This document shows positions 55,714 to 64,000 of a stretch of 64,000 nucleotides of DNA, piece by piece. This DNA comes from Limnohabitans sp. T6-5 (GTDB lineage: Bacteria > Pseudomonadota > Gammaproteobacteria > Burkholderiales > Burkholderiaceae_C). The translations under genes were made by a program, and so were the position numbers. The stretch lies in assembly GCF_003063315.1 (NCBI RefSeq), contig NZ_NERV01000001.1:1054001-1118000 (forward strand), given 5' to 3'. Each line of letters opens with the position of its first letter. Position 1 is the first letter of the stretch. Under the pieces are notes generated by a model. That model saw only the letters and a list, made by a program, of their open reading frames with translations. It was not told where the DNA came from and did not search any database.

Positions 55714-56703
55714 TTATTTGCGCTTGGCTCGAGGGTGCGCCGCATCGTAGGCTTTGGCCAAATGCTGAAAATCCAGCCGGGTGTAGACCTGTGTGGTGGT
55801 GATGTTGGCGTGGCCTAAAAGTTCTTGCACGGCCCGCAAATCACCGCTGGACTGCAGCACATGGCTGGCAAAGGAGTGGCGCAGCATGTGCGGGTGCACC
55901 GGCGTGGCCAGGCCAGCCAGCAGGCTGCGGCGTCTGAGGCGTTGCTCGACGGCCCGGGCAGTCAGCCGGGTGCCACGGCGCCCGGGAAACAGCGCCAGCG
56001 CCAGACTCGACGCACCGGGTGTGGGCTGCGTCAGCAGGCCGGGCACCTGAGGGCGCAGTTCCAGCCAACGCGTCAGCGCCTCGATGGCCGAGCGCCCCAG
56101 AGGCACGCTGCGGCGCTTGCTGCCTTTGCCTTGCACCTGCACTTCGGCGTTTTGCAGGTCGATCCAGCCTCGCCCGGCCCGACTGGCCTCGGTGCTGGCC
56201 ACCACGTCCAGGCCCGTGAGTTCGGCAATGCGCAAACCACAGCCATACAGCAGCTCGACCATGGCGGCATCGCGGGCCTCCAGCCAGGGGTCATCGTCGG
56301 TTTCTTCATGCTCGGCCAATTGCACCGCCTCATCCACCCCCAAGGCTTTGGGCAAGGGTTTGGCCACCCGGGGGGCACGCACATCTTGCACAGGGTTGTG
56401 GCTGATCAGGCCTTCCCGTCCCAGCCACACATAAAAACCACGCCAGCCGGACAAGATCAGGGCAATGCCCCGCCCGCTGCGCCCAGCGCTGTGCATTTGA
56501 GCCACCCAGCGGCGGATGTGCCCGGTCTGCACCTGAAGCAAGGGCACTTGGGCGGCCGCTGCCATGTCGGCCAGACGCGTCAAATCCAGTTGGTAGAGCG
56601 TGCAAGTGCGATCGGCCAGGCGTTTTTCAAAGCGCACATGCGCCAGATAGCGGGTGACCAATGGATCGGCGTCGCGTGGCGCCGAAGGGGTGTCAACAGC
56701 CAT
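55714..56703 (-). CDS. xerC: Tyrosine recombinase XerC
   Basis: The 329-residue recombinase resolves chromosome dimers at dif with XerD. The catalytic set is visible: Arg in YGCGLRIAELTGL, Lys in GKGSKRRSVPLG, HxxR in HPHMLRHSFASHVL, His in LLGHANITTTQ and Tyr in TTQVYTRLD. It is third in the dapF-DUF484-xerC operon, 12 bp after the DUF484 gene, the common arrangement in proteobacteria; a lone phage integrase is thus excluded. Confidence 0.95.
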   Translation of the reverse strand: MAVDTPSAPRDADPLVTRYLAHVRFEKRLADRTCTLYQLDLTRLADMAAAAQVPLLQVQTGHIRRWVAQMHSAGRSGRGIALILSGWRGFYVWLGREGLISHNPVQDVRAPRVAKPLPKALGVDEAVQLAEHEETDDDPWLEARDAAMVELLYGCGLRIAELTGLDVVASTEASRAGRGWIDLQNAEVQVQGKGSKRRSVPLGRSAIEALTRWLELRPQVPGLLTQPTPGASSLALALFPGRRGTRLTARAVEQRLRRRSLLAGLATPVHPHMLRHSFASHVLQSSGDLRAVQELLGHANITTTQVYTRLDFQHLAKAYDAAHPRAKRK

Positions 56704-56715
56704 GCCTGCCAGAAC

Positions 56716-57405
56716 TCAGTCCTGGGTCGCGCGCAGCACCGTCAAGGCTGCGCCTGCCAGCTCGCCCAGACGCTCCAGCAAATCGGTGCCCATCTGGCTG
56801 TTAAAGCGTTGCGGATCAGGTGAGGCCAGGATCAGCAGGCCAAATGGCGGCTGCCCAGGCGCTGGCCGCAAAGCCAGCAGCGCCAGTGAGGCGGCTTGGG
56901 CGGGTTCAGTCAACCACTGAACGGCTTCATAGCCGGAGTTGGGGCCGACATACGGGGTTTCCAGCGAAACCGCCAAGCTTTGCAACGACTCGGTCACCCC
57001 TTGGGCATAAGGCGCCGATGCATGCTCAGCGCCCAGTGACCACAGGCGCAAAGCCAGCTGGGGCACCTGGAACAGTTCACGGATATTTTCCAGCGCCGAC
57101 TCGGCCCGCTGCGCAGGCGGCGTGACCAGCAGATCACACGACCAGCGGTGCAGCTTGTCGGTCAGGATCATGTTTTCATTACCGTGCCGGATCATGTCCA
57201 TGATGCGGTGCTCCAGCCCTTTGATCTTGTCGCGCAGCATCTGCGCTTGGCGCTCTTGCAGGCCCACGGCGCGGTGGCTTTGGGGGTGCGTCAATTGCAC
57301 CGTGGCCAGCAGCGAGGCATGGCGCTCAAAAAAGTCCGGCGTGTTCACCAAGTAGTCGGCAATGTCGTCTTCGGTGATGGGGCTCATGGGTTCAGGCGTG
57401 GTCAT
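56716..57405 (-). CDS. DUF484 family protein (YigA-like)
   Basis: The 229-residue cytoplasmic protein has the DUF484 start ITEDDIADYLVNTPDFFERHASLL, then a coiled helix and a GAF-like domain ending in FGLLILASPDPQRF. Its place between dapF and xerC is conserved in many proteobacteria, but its function is not known. The ATG at 57405 is 17 bp after the dapF stop. Confidence 0.9.
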   Translation of the reverse strand: MTTPEPMSPITEDDIADYLVNTPDFFERHASLLATVQLTHPQSHRAVGLQERQAQMLRDKIKGLEHRIMDMIRHGNENMILTDKLHRWSCDLLVTPPAQRAESALENIRELFQVPQLALRLWSLGAEHASAPYAQGVTESLQSLAVSLETPYVGPNSGYEAVQWLTEPAQAASLALLALRPAPGQPPFGLLILASPDPQRFNSQMGTDLLERLGELAGAALTVLRATQD

Positions 57406-57422
57406 GTCTTGGCTCCAGAAAT

Positions 57423-58295
57423 TCAGGAAAGTATGTCCGGCACGTCGATGTCGCCATCGAACACGGGGGTGGCGGGACCGGTCATCAGGACGGGGCTGTC
57501 GGCTTGTCCGGCCCACTCGATGGTCAGCACACCGCCCCGGGCCTGCACATCCACGCGGCTGTCCAGCCAGCCCTGACGGATGCCCGCAACCACGGCCGCA
57601 CACGCGCCGGTGCCGCAAGCCAGGGTCTCGCCCGAGCCACGCTCGAACACCCGCAGCTTGATCTGGCTGCGCGAGACGATTTGCATGAACCCGGCGTTCA
57701 CCCGCTGCGGGAAGGCCGGGTGGTTTTCAATCAAGGGGCCTTGGGTCAGCACCGGGAAGCTGTCCACATCGTCCACGCGTTGCACCGCATGCGGGTTGCC
57801 CATGGAAACGACACCCACCCGGGCGATGCCCTGCTCGCCCAGCGCCAGGTCAAACACCGGCCAGCCATTGACCTGGTCGCTGATCAGGCCAATCGGGTTA
57901 AACGGCACGCGTTCCCAGTCAAACACCGGGGCGCCCATGTTCACCGTCACACGGCCATCGGGGTTCATGGTGAGTTCGATCTCGCCTTGTTGCACCTTCA
58001 CGCGCACCGTGCTTTTGTCGGTCAAGCCCTTGTCGCGCACATAGCGCACAAAGCAGCGCGCACCATTGCCGCAGTGCTCCACCTCACCGCCGTCGGCGTT
58101 GTGGATCACGTATTCAAAGTCCAGTCCGGCGGCGGGCGAGGGGCGCACGGTAAGGATCTGGTCGGCGCCCACGCCAAAGTGGCGGTCGGCCAGAAAACGG
58201 TACTGGGCGGCGTTCAGGCCCAGACGAGTCTGGGTCTCATCGAGCACGACAAAATCGTTGCCGGCCCCTTGCATCTTGGTAAAGCGAATGTGCAT
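57423..58295 (-). CDS. dapF: Diaminopimelate epimerase
   Basis: The 290-residue enzyme converts LL- to meso-diaminopimelate for lysine and cell-wall synthesis. Motifs are [35 protein letters not shown] with the first catalytic Cys, and [16 protein letters not shown] with the second. The ATG at 58295 is the family start; a far longer open frame upstream lies antisense to the next gene and is a shadow. It leads the dapF-DUF484-xerC operon. Confidence 0.96.
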   Translation of the reverse strand: MHIRFTKMQGAGNDFVVLDETQTRLGLNAAQYRFLADRHFGVGADQILTVRPSPAAGLDFEYVIHNADGGEVEHCGNGARCFVRYVRDKGLTDKSTVRVKVQQGEIELTMNPDGRVTVNMGAPVFDWERVPFNPIGLISDQVNGWPVFDLALGEQGIARVGVVSMGNPHAVQRVDDVDSFPVLTQGPLIENHPAFPQRVNAGFMQIVSRSQIKLRVFERGSGETLACGTGACAAVVAGIRQGWLDSRVDVQARGGVLTIEWAGQADSPVLMTGPATPVFDGDIDVPDILS

Positions 58296-58355
58296 GGCCG
58301 GGATTATCGCCCTTGAGCCCCATAGAACCGAGCCCCAGCCGCCTGATAATGGGGC

Positions 58356-60002
58356 ATGGCACGCACATCCCAACTCCTGCACCCCCAACGTGAACCCGCC
58401 CCTCTGCGCCCCGCAGCCACTGTGCTGCTCTTGCGCGATGGGCCACAAGGCATTGAGGTCTTGATGACCCGACGCTCCATGACCGCCAGCTTTGCGCCCG
58501 GCGCCTATGTGTTTCCGGGCGGCGGCGTCGATGCGGCAGACGCACAGGCCCACCCCCTGGCCACCCGCCGCCCCAAGCAAAGCGACTTGCACCTGACGCA
58601 AGCCATTGCCGCGATCCGCGAAAGCTTTGAAGAGCTGGGCATCCTGTTCGCCCGCCATGCCGATGGGCGCTGGGCCGACAACACCGATATTGCCCAGATC
58701 GACCGCAAAGCCCCATTTGCCTCGCAATGCCAGGCCAAAGGTTTGACCTTGGCCGCCGACCAGGTGTTTGTGCTGGCCCACTGGATCACCGACCGCGACC
58801 TGCCGCGCCGCTTTGACGTGCCCTTTTTGGTGGCCCGCATGCCCGAAGGCCAGACCCCGGTGGCCGACGAGTCCGAGCAGTTCGAGCCGGTCTGGGTGCG
58901 CCCGGTGGATGCGCTGACGCGACACGAAGCGGGTGACTTCTTCATCATCTTCCCGACCATACGCACGCTGGAGCGCCTGAAGGCCTTTGCCAAGGTGGAT
59001 GACGTGCTGCAAGCCTGCGCCGTGAACGACGAACCGCTGTGGACCAGCTGCCCCCGCGCCGGTTGGCTGGCGGGCAACGAAGCGCGCTACATGGAGCACG
59101 AAGCCCCGTTTGGCGAGCTGGCCCTGGTCAGCCCCGACGGTCAAATCCAGCACCACCTGGACTGGCAAACCGATGCGCCCGTGCCCTTGCTCAAAAACGT
59201 GCAGCGCCTCACGGCTCCCAACCCCGGCGTGATGACCGGCCCTGGCACCAACAGTTACTTGGTGGGCGACCCGAACACCGGTTACATCGCCATCGACCCG
59301 GGCCCTGCCGACGACGACCACCTGCAACGGCTGTGGCGTGCGGCAGGTGGTCAAATCAAAGCCATCGTCTGCACACACTCGCACGCAGACCACTCACCCG
59401 GCGCAGCCCCCTTGCAAGCGCTGTGCACCAACACCCCCCCCATCCTGGGCTTGGCGTCTCGCCCCACGGCGCGGGCCAACAGCCGCTTCACGCCCGAACG
59501 CGAACTGGCTGATGGTGAAAAACTGGTCTTGCAAGGCATCGGCATCGAAGGCGCGATCACCCACACCTTGCGCGTGGTGCACACCCCTGGCCATGCGGCC
59601 AACCACCTGTGCCTGGTGCTCGAAGAAGACGGCCTGCTGTTCTCGGGCGACCATGTGCTCAATGGCAGCACCACCGTGATCGACCCACCGGACGGCCACA
59701 TGGGAGACTATTTGGACTCGCTGGACAAACTGGCTGCGGCCTGCGAGGCCGGAGGCATCGAATTCATCTTGCCTGCACACGGCCATGTGCTGGGTTTTGC
59801 GCACCAGGCCATCACACACCTGAAAGCCCACCGCTTGAAGCGCGAGGCCAAAATCGCCGCCGCCATGCAAGCCCTGCCCCAGGGCAGCCTGCAGGAATGG
59901 GTGGAAAAAGCCTACGACGACGTGCCTCCCCGCCTGTGGCCAGTGGCCGCCCGGTCCCTGCAAGCGCATGTGGACCACATCCGCGAACAAACCCTTTCGT
60001 GA
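58356..60002 (+). CDS. Fusion of Nudix-like and metallo-beta-lactamase domains
   Basis: The 548-residue protein has an N-terminal Nudix-like half ([34 protein letters not shown], then [15 protein letters not shown] with the RExxEE core) and a C-terminal metallo-beta-lactamase half ([46 protein letters not shown]), complete in its zinc ligands. The Nudix box is split by about 25 residues between the GG loop and the RExxEE helix. The MBL half is like LACTB2/glyoxalase II-type hydrolases. One could imagine hydrolysis of a CoA or nucleotide ester in two steps, but this is speculation. Confidence 0.87.
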   Translation: MARTSQLLHPQREPAPLRPAATVLLLRDGPQGIEVLMTRRSMTASFAPGAYVFPGGGVDAADAQAHPLATRRPKQSDLHLTQAIAAIRESFEELGILFARHADGRWADNTDIAQIDRKAPFASQCQAKGLTLAADQVFVLAHWITDRDLPRRFDVPFLVARMPEGQTPVADESEQFEPVWVRPVDALTRHEAGDFFIIFPTIRTLERLKAFAKVDDVLQACAVNDEPLWTSCPRAGWLAGNEARYMEHEAPFGELALVSPDGQIQHHLDWQTDAPVPLLKNVQRLTAPNPGVMTGPGTNSYLVGDPNTGYIAIDPGPADDDHLQRLWRAAGGQIKAIVCTHSHADHSPGAAPLQALCTNTPPILGLASRPTARANSRFTPERELADGEKLVLQGIGIEGAITHTLRVVHTPGHAANHLCLVLEEDGLLFSGDHVLNGSTTVIDPPDGHMGDYLDSLDKLAAACEAGGIEFILPAHGHVLGFAHQAITHLKAHRLKREAKIAAAMQALPQGSLQEWVEKAYDDVPPRLWPVAARSLQAHVDHIREQTLS

Positions 60003-60010
60003 AAGACTTG

Positions 60011-60706
60011 ATGAACGCTTCTGATGAAGGTATCCGCCTGGCCAAACGCGTGGCTGCCGAGCAAAACTGCTCGCGCCGCGAAGCCGAAGCGCTGATCGTG
60101 GCCGGTGGCGTGCAAGTCGATGGCCAAGCGGTCACCGACCCGGCCCGGCGCGTACGGCCCGAACAAGCGGTGAGCGTCAACCGCATGGTCTCCATGGCCG
60201 CCCTGGCCCCACTGACATTGGCCATCTACAAACCGGCCGATGTGGCCATGAACGTGCACTGGCTGCAAAAAATGCTGGGCCTCAAAGCCCCCAAGCCGGG
60301 CATCTGGGGCCATGAACGCCTGGCCAGGCTGCAAGAGCCCATGCCCCTGCCCAAACCGGCCAGCGGCTTGTGCATTTTTTCAGACGACGTGGGCGTGCTG
60401 CGCCACCTGGAAGACCGCCGCAGCCCGATGGAGCAAGAATGGATGGCCACCATGGGTGGCGAAGTGCCCGAAAGCCTGCTCAAAGCCCTGAACGGCCCGG
60501 GCCTGCGCGCCAGCATCAACCGCCAAACCGACACCCTCACGGTGCTGCGCATCGCGGGCAAAGACATCGATGGCCTGGAGCTGGGCCGCTGGCTGGACCA
60601 GCAATGCCCCCTGAAGGATTTGCGTCGCCAACGGGTGGGCCGCATCAGCTTGGCGCCCCTGGAGCCTGGCCAATGGCGCCAACTCGAAGGCTACGAGCGC
60701 TTCTGA
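60011..60706 (+). CDS. Pseudouridine synthase-like protein (RsuA/RluB type) lacking the catalytic Asp
   Basis: The 231-residue protein has an N-terminal S4 RNA-binding domain (IRLAKRVAAEQNCSRREAEA, VDGQAV) and an RsuA/RluB-type fold with ASGLCIFSDD. In active enzymes the catalytic Asp is in GRLD-xx-(S/T)-x-GL; here the aligned stretch reads PLPKPASGL, with Pro at about residue 114 in place of the Asp. So it may bind rRNA without modifying it. It follows the Nudix/MBL gene by 8 bp, in the same direction. Confidence 0.75.
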   Translation: MNASDEGIRLAKRVAAEQNCSRREAEALIVAGGVQVDGQAVTDPARRVRPEQAVSVNRMVSMAALAPLTLAIYKPADVAMNVHWLQKMLGLKAPKPGIWGHERLARLQEPMPLPKPASGLCIFSDDVGVLRHLEDRRSPMEQEWMATMGGEVPESLLKALNGPGLRASINRQTDTLTVLRIAGKDIDGLELGRWLDQQCPLKDLRRQRVGRISLAPLEPGQWRQLEGYERF

Positions 60707-60749
60707 TCAACTTGCCTTTGATTTCTGACAAGTTTCACAGGATTTACCC

Positions 60750-60885
60750 TTGAAATGTGGGGTAACAGACCAATCTAGGCTATGAGTCTGAGAAAATGAC
60801 CGAACAGTCACCTCCCCGCACACTCTGCGGGCGGGTGACTCCGGAAAGCCCGCCAAGGGCTTCCTGAACGCAGAAAGGAGCACAC
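60750..60885 (+). promoter_or_regulatory. Leader region of the IscR-like gene with two hairpins
   Basis: TTGAAA at 60750 is a possible -35 element, but no -10 fits well. Further on GTCACC-t-CCCCGC and GCGGG-c-GGGTGAC form a long stem at 60806-60842, and GGAAAGCCC with GGGCTTCC forms a second stem at 60842-60866. The AAAGGAG ribosome-binding site follows. The hairpins suggest control of the message by structure or a protein. Confidence 0.35.
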
Positions 60886-61407
60886 ATGCGTTTGAGCACC
60901 AAGAGCCGATTTGCCGTGACCGCCATGATTGACGTGGCGTTGCGCGAAGACCGCGGCCCCGTATCGCTGGCGGCCATCAGCGTGCGCCACCAGATTTCAC
61001 TGTCCTACCTGGAGCAGTTGTTCAGCAAACTGCGTCAGCAAGGTTTGGTCGAGAGCACCCGCGGCCCTGGCGGTGGTTATTCTTTGGCCCGCAATGCCGA
61101 AAAAATCACCATGGCCGACATCGTCGGCGCCGTGGACGCCCCCACTGAAGAAGAGTTGGCGGCTGAAGGCGGCTGGATGAGCAGCGATCTGTGGGCCAGT
61201 CTGAACGACAAAATGCTGAGCCATTTGAAATCGATCAGCTTGCGCCAACTGGTGGCCGAGCAGCGCGCCAAAGGCGTGGCGGTAGAGCCTGCACCACAAC
61301 CAGCCATCAAGCGTGGCGTGTTTGCCAAGCCCAAAAGCTCATTGAAGATCACTGCGCCCAACTCAGTGTTTGCACTCGCGGGTACTTTGATGCCCTCCCG
61401 GGGCTGA
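60886..61407 (+). CDS. Rrf2/IscR-family regulator without cysteines
   Basis: The 173-residue protein begins MRLSTKSRFAVTAMIDVALR and has the Rrf2 winged helix, ISLSYLEQLFSKLRQQGLV followed by STRGPGGGYSLAR, as in IscR. The region that in IscR holds the three [2Fe-2S] cysteines is replaced by DAPTEEELAAEGGWMSSDLW; the protein has no cysteine at all. It can therefore not bind a cluster in the known way. No isc or suf gene is next to it. A promoter and structured leader precede it and a terminator follows. Confidence 0.85.
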   Translation: MRLSTKSRFAVTAMIDVALREDRGPVSLAAISVRHQISLSYLEQLFSKLRQQGLVESTRGPGGGYSLARNAEKITMADIVGAVDAPTEEELAAEGGWMSSDLWASLNDKMLSHLKSISLRQLVAEQRAKGVAVEPAPQPAIKRGVFAKPKSSLKITAPNSVFALAGTLMPSRG

Positions 61408-61441
61408 TACCCGGCGACTGAGCCTCTGGTCTCCAGGACAC

Positions 61442-61468
61442 AAAAACCCGCATCAAGCGGGTTTTTTG
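61442..61468 (+). terminator. Intrinsic terminator after the IscR-like gene
   Basis: AAAACCCGC and GCGGGTTTT with a 5-nt loop and following Ts make a rho-independent terminator 35 bp after the stop codon. It also separates this gene from the end of rnpB on the other strand. Confidence 0.85.
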
Positions 61469-61483
61469 TTGTCTTAAAAAAAG

Positions 61484-61815
61484 TGTGAAGCTCGCCGATA
61501 AGCCGGATTCTGTGCACAGCGGTTGCCCGCTGCGTGACCGCCATTACTCTGGGCCGGGGGTTGCCCACCCGGCTCGATGCTACCTACCCGCCAACTCTGC
61601 GGAACCACATCAACGCTGGCCTACTTGGTATTGCTGCGCGTAGAGATTGCCCGTTTCACCCGCCAAGGGTTGCCCCCTGGCGACTCGTCTCTGTTGCTCT
61701 GATCCTCACCTCACGGTGGAGAGGAGTTACCTCCTACGCTGTCCTGTGCAGTCCGGACGTTCCTCCAGTGCCTCCTTTCGGAGATTGCACCAGCGGCGGT
61801 CTGGCGAGCTTCACC
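61484..61815 (-). ncRNA. rnpB: RNase P RNA, type A
   Basis: Read on the minus strand, the segment starts GGTGAAGCTCGCCAGACCGC and has the conserved GGAGGAACGTCCGGACTGCA shortly after, CAGAGCAACAGAGA-like J3/4 parts in the middle, and ends with GAATCCGGCTTATCGGCGAG, the universal 3' region of bacterial RNase P RNA. The RNA is about 330 nt and is the catalytic part of the enzyme that matures tRNA 5' ends. Ends are given to within a few bases. Confidence 0.95.
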
Positions 61816-61913
61816 AGTTGATTATCGCCTGTGGGCATAAGCTCATGCCGAAAAAGGTCTGAACTTTCACGCACAATGTTTTTTTCATCGATTTTTCAAA
61901 CGGAGACCCGACC

Positions 61914-62831
61914 ATGAAAGCCAACACCATTCTCGACACCATCGGCAACACCCCTCATGTGCGCATCAACCGCCTGTTTGGTGCGGGGACCAATGTGTGG
62001 ATCAAATCCGAGCGCAGCAACCCTGGCGGCTCTGTCAAAGACCGCATCGCGCTGGCCATGATCGAAGACGCAGAAAAGTCGGGTGCCTTGAAGCCTGGCG
62101 GCACGATCATTGAGCCCACGTCGGGCAACACCGGCATTGGCTTGGCCATGGTGGCGGCCGTCAAGGGTTACAAACTGGTGCTGGTCATGCCCGACAGCAT
62201 GAGCATTGAGCGCCGCCGCCTGATGCTGGCGTATGGCGCGAGCTTTGACCTCACACCTCGCGAGAAAGGCATGAAAGGCGCGATTGCCCGCGCCGAAGAG
62301 CTGGTGGCCAGCACGCCCGGGGCCTGGATGCCCCAGCAGTTTGAAAACCCCGCCAACATCGACGTGCATGTGCGCACCACGGCGCAAGAAATTCTGGCCG
62401 ATTTCCCCGAGGGCATTGACGCCCTCATCACCGGGGTGGGCACAGGTGGCCACCTGACCGGCACAGCCCGCGTGCTCAAGGCCAAGTTTCCCAACCTCAA
62501 GGTGTTTGCGGTCGAACCTGCGGCTTCCCCTGTCATCTCAGGCGGCGCCCCAGCACCGCACCCCATTCAGGGCATTGGCGCGGGCTTCATCCCCAAAAAC
62601 CTCGACACCTCATTGCTCGACGGCGTGATACAGGTCGACGCCGAAGCCGCGCGTGAATACGCCCGCCGCTCAGCGCGTGAAGAAGGCATGCTGGTCGGCA
62701 TCTCGTCCGGCGCCACCTTGGCGGCCATCGCGCAAAAACTGTCCGAGCTGCCCACAGGCGCCACCGTGCTGGGCTTCAACTACGACACGGGCGAGCGCTA
62801 CCTGTCGATCGAAGGCTTCCTGCCTGCTTGA
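61914..62831 (+). CDS. cysK: Cysteine synthase (O-acetylserine sulfhydrylase)
   Basis: The 305-residue PLP enzyme makes cysteine from O-acetylserine and sulfide. PLP Lys is in [15 protein letters not shown], then [15 protein letters not shown] for the substrate loop, [15 protein letters not shown] for the phosphate, and [11 protein letters not shown]. The overall sequence is more CysK- than CysM-like, though single-gene naming is not certain. It is preceded by a clear AGGAG-free region, ACGGAGAC before ATG acting as weak ribosome-binding site. Confidence 0.93.
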   Translation: MKANTILDTIGNTPHVRINRLFGAGTNVWIKSERSNPGGSVKDRIALAMIEDAEKSGALKPGGTIIEPTSGNTGIGLAMVAAVKGYKLVLVMPDSMSIERRRLMLAYGASFDLTPREKGMKGAIARAEELVASTPGAWMPQQFENPANIDVHVRTTAQEILADFPEGIDALITGVGTGGHLTGTARVLKAKFPNLKVFAVEPAASPVISGGAPAPHPIQGIGAGFIPKNLDTSLLDGVIQVDAEAAREYARRSAREEGMLVGISSGATLAAIAQKLSELPTGATVLGFNYDTGERYLSIEGFLPA

Positions 62832-62881
62832 GTCGGCTGACACATCACCAAGTCAGCGCAGAATCTGCCGACCAGTAACTT

Positions 62882-63034
62882 TGTAGGTCGGCAGTCGAAG
62901 ACCCCGACGAAGGGTAATGGAGGCAACTGCGATTTTTTGCGCTGTAGGTGAATCGGGCCATTGTCGGACTCTCCGAGTACCGACCTACAAGGTCATGGCC
63001 GTATACCTGGACGGCGGTCGAAGTCCCCGACAAG
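62882..63034. repeat. REP-like cluster B2, three copies
   Basis: Copies of the same palindromic unit lie at 62882-62909 (TGTAGGTCGGCAGTCGAAGA and on), 62961-62989 (inverted) and 63011-63034 (GGCGGTCGAAGTCCCCGACA, partial). All lie between cysK and the oxidoreductase gene. The same core is found at 32612-32681, so it is a dispersed family. Confidence 0.6.
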
Positions 63035-63182
63035 TGCCAACCAAACGCGCATCTGCTGAGCAGATCAGCGACTTCAGCCTCGATATCTCCGTACCCCAGC
63101 CGCAGAAACTCAACTCGCGCAAGACTGCGCCCGGTGCAGGGATAATCACGGCTTCTTGCTTGATAACCACAAGCCACGACCA

Positions 63183-64000
63183 TGATACGAATTTCCGAAC
63201 TCAAACTGCCCCTGTCTGCTCTGCCTGTGGAGGTGCGTCGCGCTGCTGATGCACCGTCTGAAACCGTCGAAGACCGCACCCCGCCACCGCATCCTGAAGC
63301 CGCCTTGCGTCAGCTCGCGGCCAAAGCGCTGAGCATGGACGAACAAGACATTGCCTCGCTTCATGTGTTCAAGCGCAGCTTCGATGCCCGCAAAGTCGAG
63401 CTGCTCGCGGTGTTCATCGTGGACATCACACTCAGTGATGCAAAGGCCGAAGCCACACTGCTGAACAAATTCAACAACCATCCACACATTCAGCCTACCC
63501 CCGACATGCTTTGGCACCCGCCTTGCCATGCGCCTGAAGGCTTTGGCGCCCAAGAAGGCGCGCGCCCAGTGGTGGTGGGCTTCGGGCCTTGCGGCATGTT
63601 TGCCGCGCTGAGCCTGGCGCAAATGGGCTTCAAGCCCATCGTGCTGGAACGTGGCAAAACGGTGCGCGAACGCACCAAGGACACCTGGGGTCTGTGGCGC
63701 AGGAAGGTGTTGCAGCCCGAGAGCAATGTGCAGTTTGGCGAAGGCGGTGCAGGCACCTTCAGTGACGGCAAGCTCTACAGCCAGATCAAGGACCCGCGTC
63801 ATCTGGGACGCAAGGTCATGGATGAGTTCGTCAAAGCCGGCGCGCCTGCAGACATTTTGTTTGCCGCCCACCCGCACATTGGCACCTTCAAGCTGGTCAA
63901 GGTGGTCGAGAACATCCGCGAACAGATCGCTGCATTGGGCGGCGAGATCCGTTTTGAGCAGCGCGTCACCGATGTACTGCTATCGCCTGAGCAAGAGGGT
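63183..64000 (+). CDS. FAD-dependent oxidoreductase, 5' part only
   Basis: The frame is open from the ATG at 63183 to the window end, 272 residues so far. It has an N-terminal domain of about 110 residues, then a FAD-binding Rossmann motif PVVVGFGPCGMFAALSLAQMG and the later QFGEGGAGTFSDGKLYSQI, typical of the NAD(P)/FAD-dependent dehydrogenases of the HI0933/BaiN-like or YtfP type with a preceding domain. The start is chosen at the first ATG after the REP cluster; no strong ribosome-binding site is visible. The rest of the gene lies beyond the window. Confidence 0.85.

Noticed and set aside
58356..58890. Reading the Nudix-like part as a separate gene
   Set aside because: The frame is continuous into the metallo-beta-lactamase part with no stop or restart signal, so a single fused protein is preferred.
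57423..59393. A 656-codon frame that includes dapF
   Set aside because: Only the last 290 codons, from the ATG at 58295, are DapF; the upstream part is antisense to the Nudix/MBL gene.
62845..63279. A 144-codon minus-strand frame after cysK
   Set aside because: It spans three REP-like units and the start of the oxidoreductase gene, so it is not a real gene.
63146..63877. A 243-codon minus-strand frame at the right end
   Set aside because: The plus strand here encodes an oxidoreductase with a clear FAD motif that is open to the window end.

Overview
The window looks like the chromosome of a betaproteobacterium (Burkholderiales, most likely Comamonadaceae). The evidence is the high GC content, a complete dcw cell-division cluster in the usual order, a type A RNase P RNA gene, a single-cysteine DksA of the betaproteobacterial kind with a long Ala/Lys-rich tail, and the dapF-DUF484-xerC arrangement. 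No tRNA or rRNA gene and no recognisable insertion sequence was found.

Region 1 (1-8838) is a defence island. It opens inside a Card1/Can2-like (DUF1887) nuclease gene, which points to a type III CRISPR system whose effector genes lie upstream of the window. Next come a four-cysteine Cas6-like gene, a hipBA toxin-antitoxin pair on the opposite strand, and an adaptation block of cas2, cas1, a second shorter cas1-like gene and a second cas2. The block ends at a CRISPR array of 37 repeats of 36 nt. The last, degenerate repeat abuts a glutaredoxin-like gene that has lost its start, so this end of the locus is a rearrangement junction. The doubled cas1/cas2 block, in which the second Cas1 lacks the integrase active-site motifs, is the most unusual feature of the window.

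Region 2 (8897-14659) holds unlinked accessory metabolism: cytochrome b561, a CYTH-domain triphosphatase, an AraC-type regulator divergent from a cytochrome P450, a MerR regulator overlapping a thioesterase, and a beta-lactamase-fold serine hydrolase.

Region 3 (14673-29482) is a catabolic locus. A TetR regulator is divergent from an eight-gene run: DUF1329 periplasmic protein, DUF1302 outer-membrane protein, RND/MMPL transporter, YCF48-like protein, aldehyde dehydrogenase, gluconate-2-dehydrogenase subunit 3-like protein, GMC oxidoreductase and AMP-dependent acyl-CoA ligase. The enzymes imply oxidation of a hydrophobic alcohol to aldehyde, acid and CoA ester; the envelope proteins could handle its transport. 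Two overlapping glutathione S-transferase genes follow on the other strand.

Region 4 (29574-33634) has an outer-membrane barrel protein, a 715-bp intergenic stretch with a REP-like pair and a possible small RNA, a HEPN/MNT toxin-antitoxin pair, pyrF and lpxC. Region 5 (33774-51223) is the dcw cluster on the minus strand, from mraZ to ftsZ with nearly every junction overlapping, preceded by four direct repeats that fit MraZ operators. MurD carries an acidic insert of about 115 residues.

Region 6 (51696-64000) has dksA, a His-rich CobW GTPase, a dispersed noncoding repeat, rlmI, xerC-DUF484-dapF, a Nudix/metallo-beta-lactamase fusion, a pseudouridine-synthase-like protein without its catalytic Asp, an IscR-like protein without any cysteine, rnpB, cysteine synthase and the start of an FAD oxidoreductase. 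REP-like short palindromes of two sequence families are scattered through the intergenic gaps.
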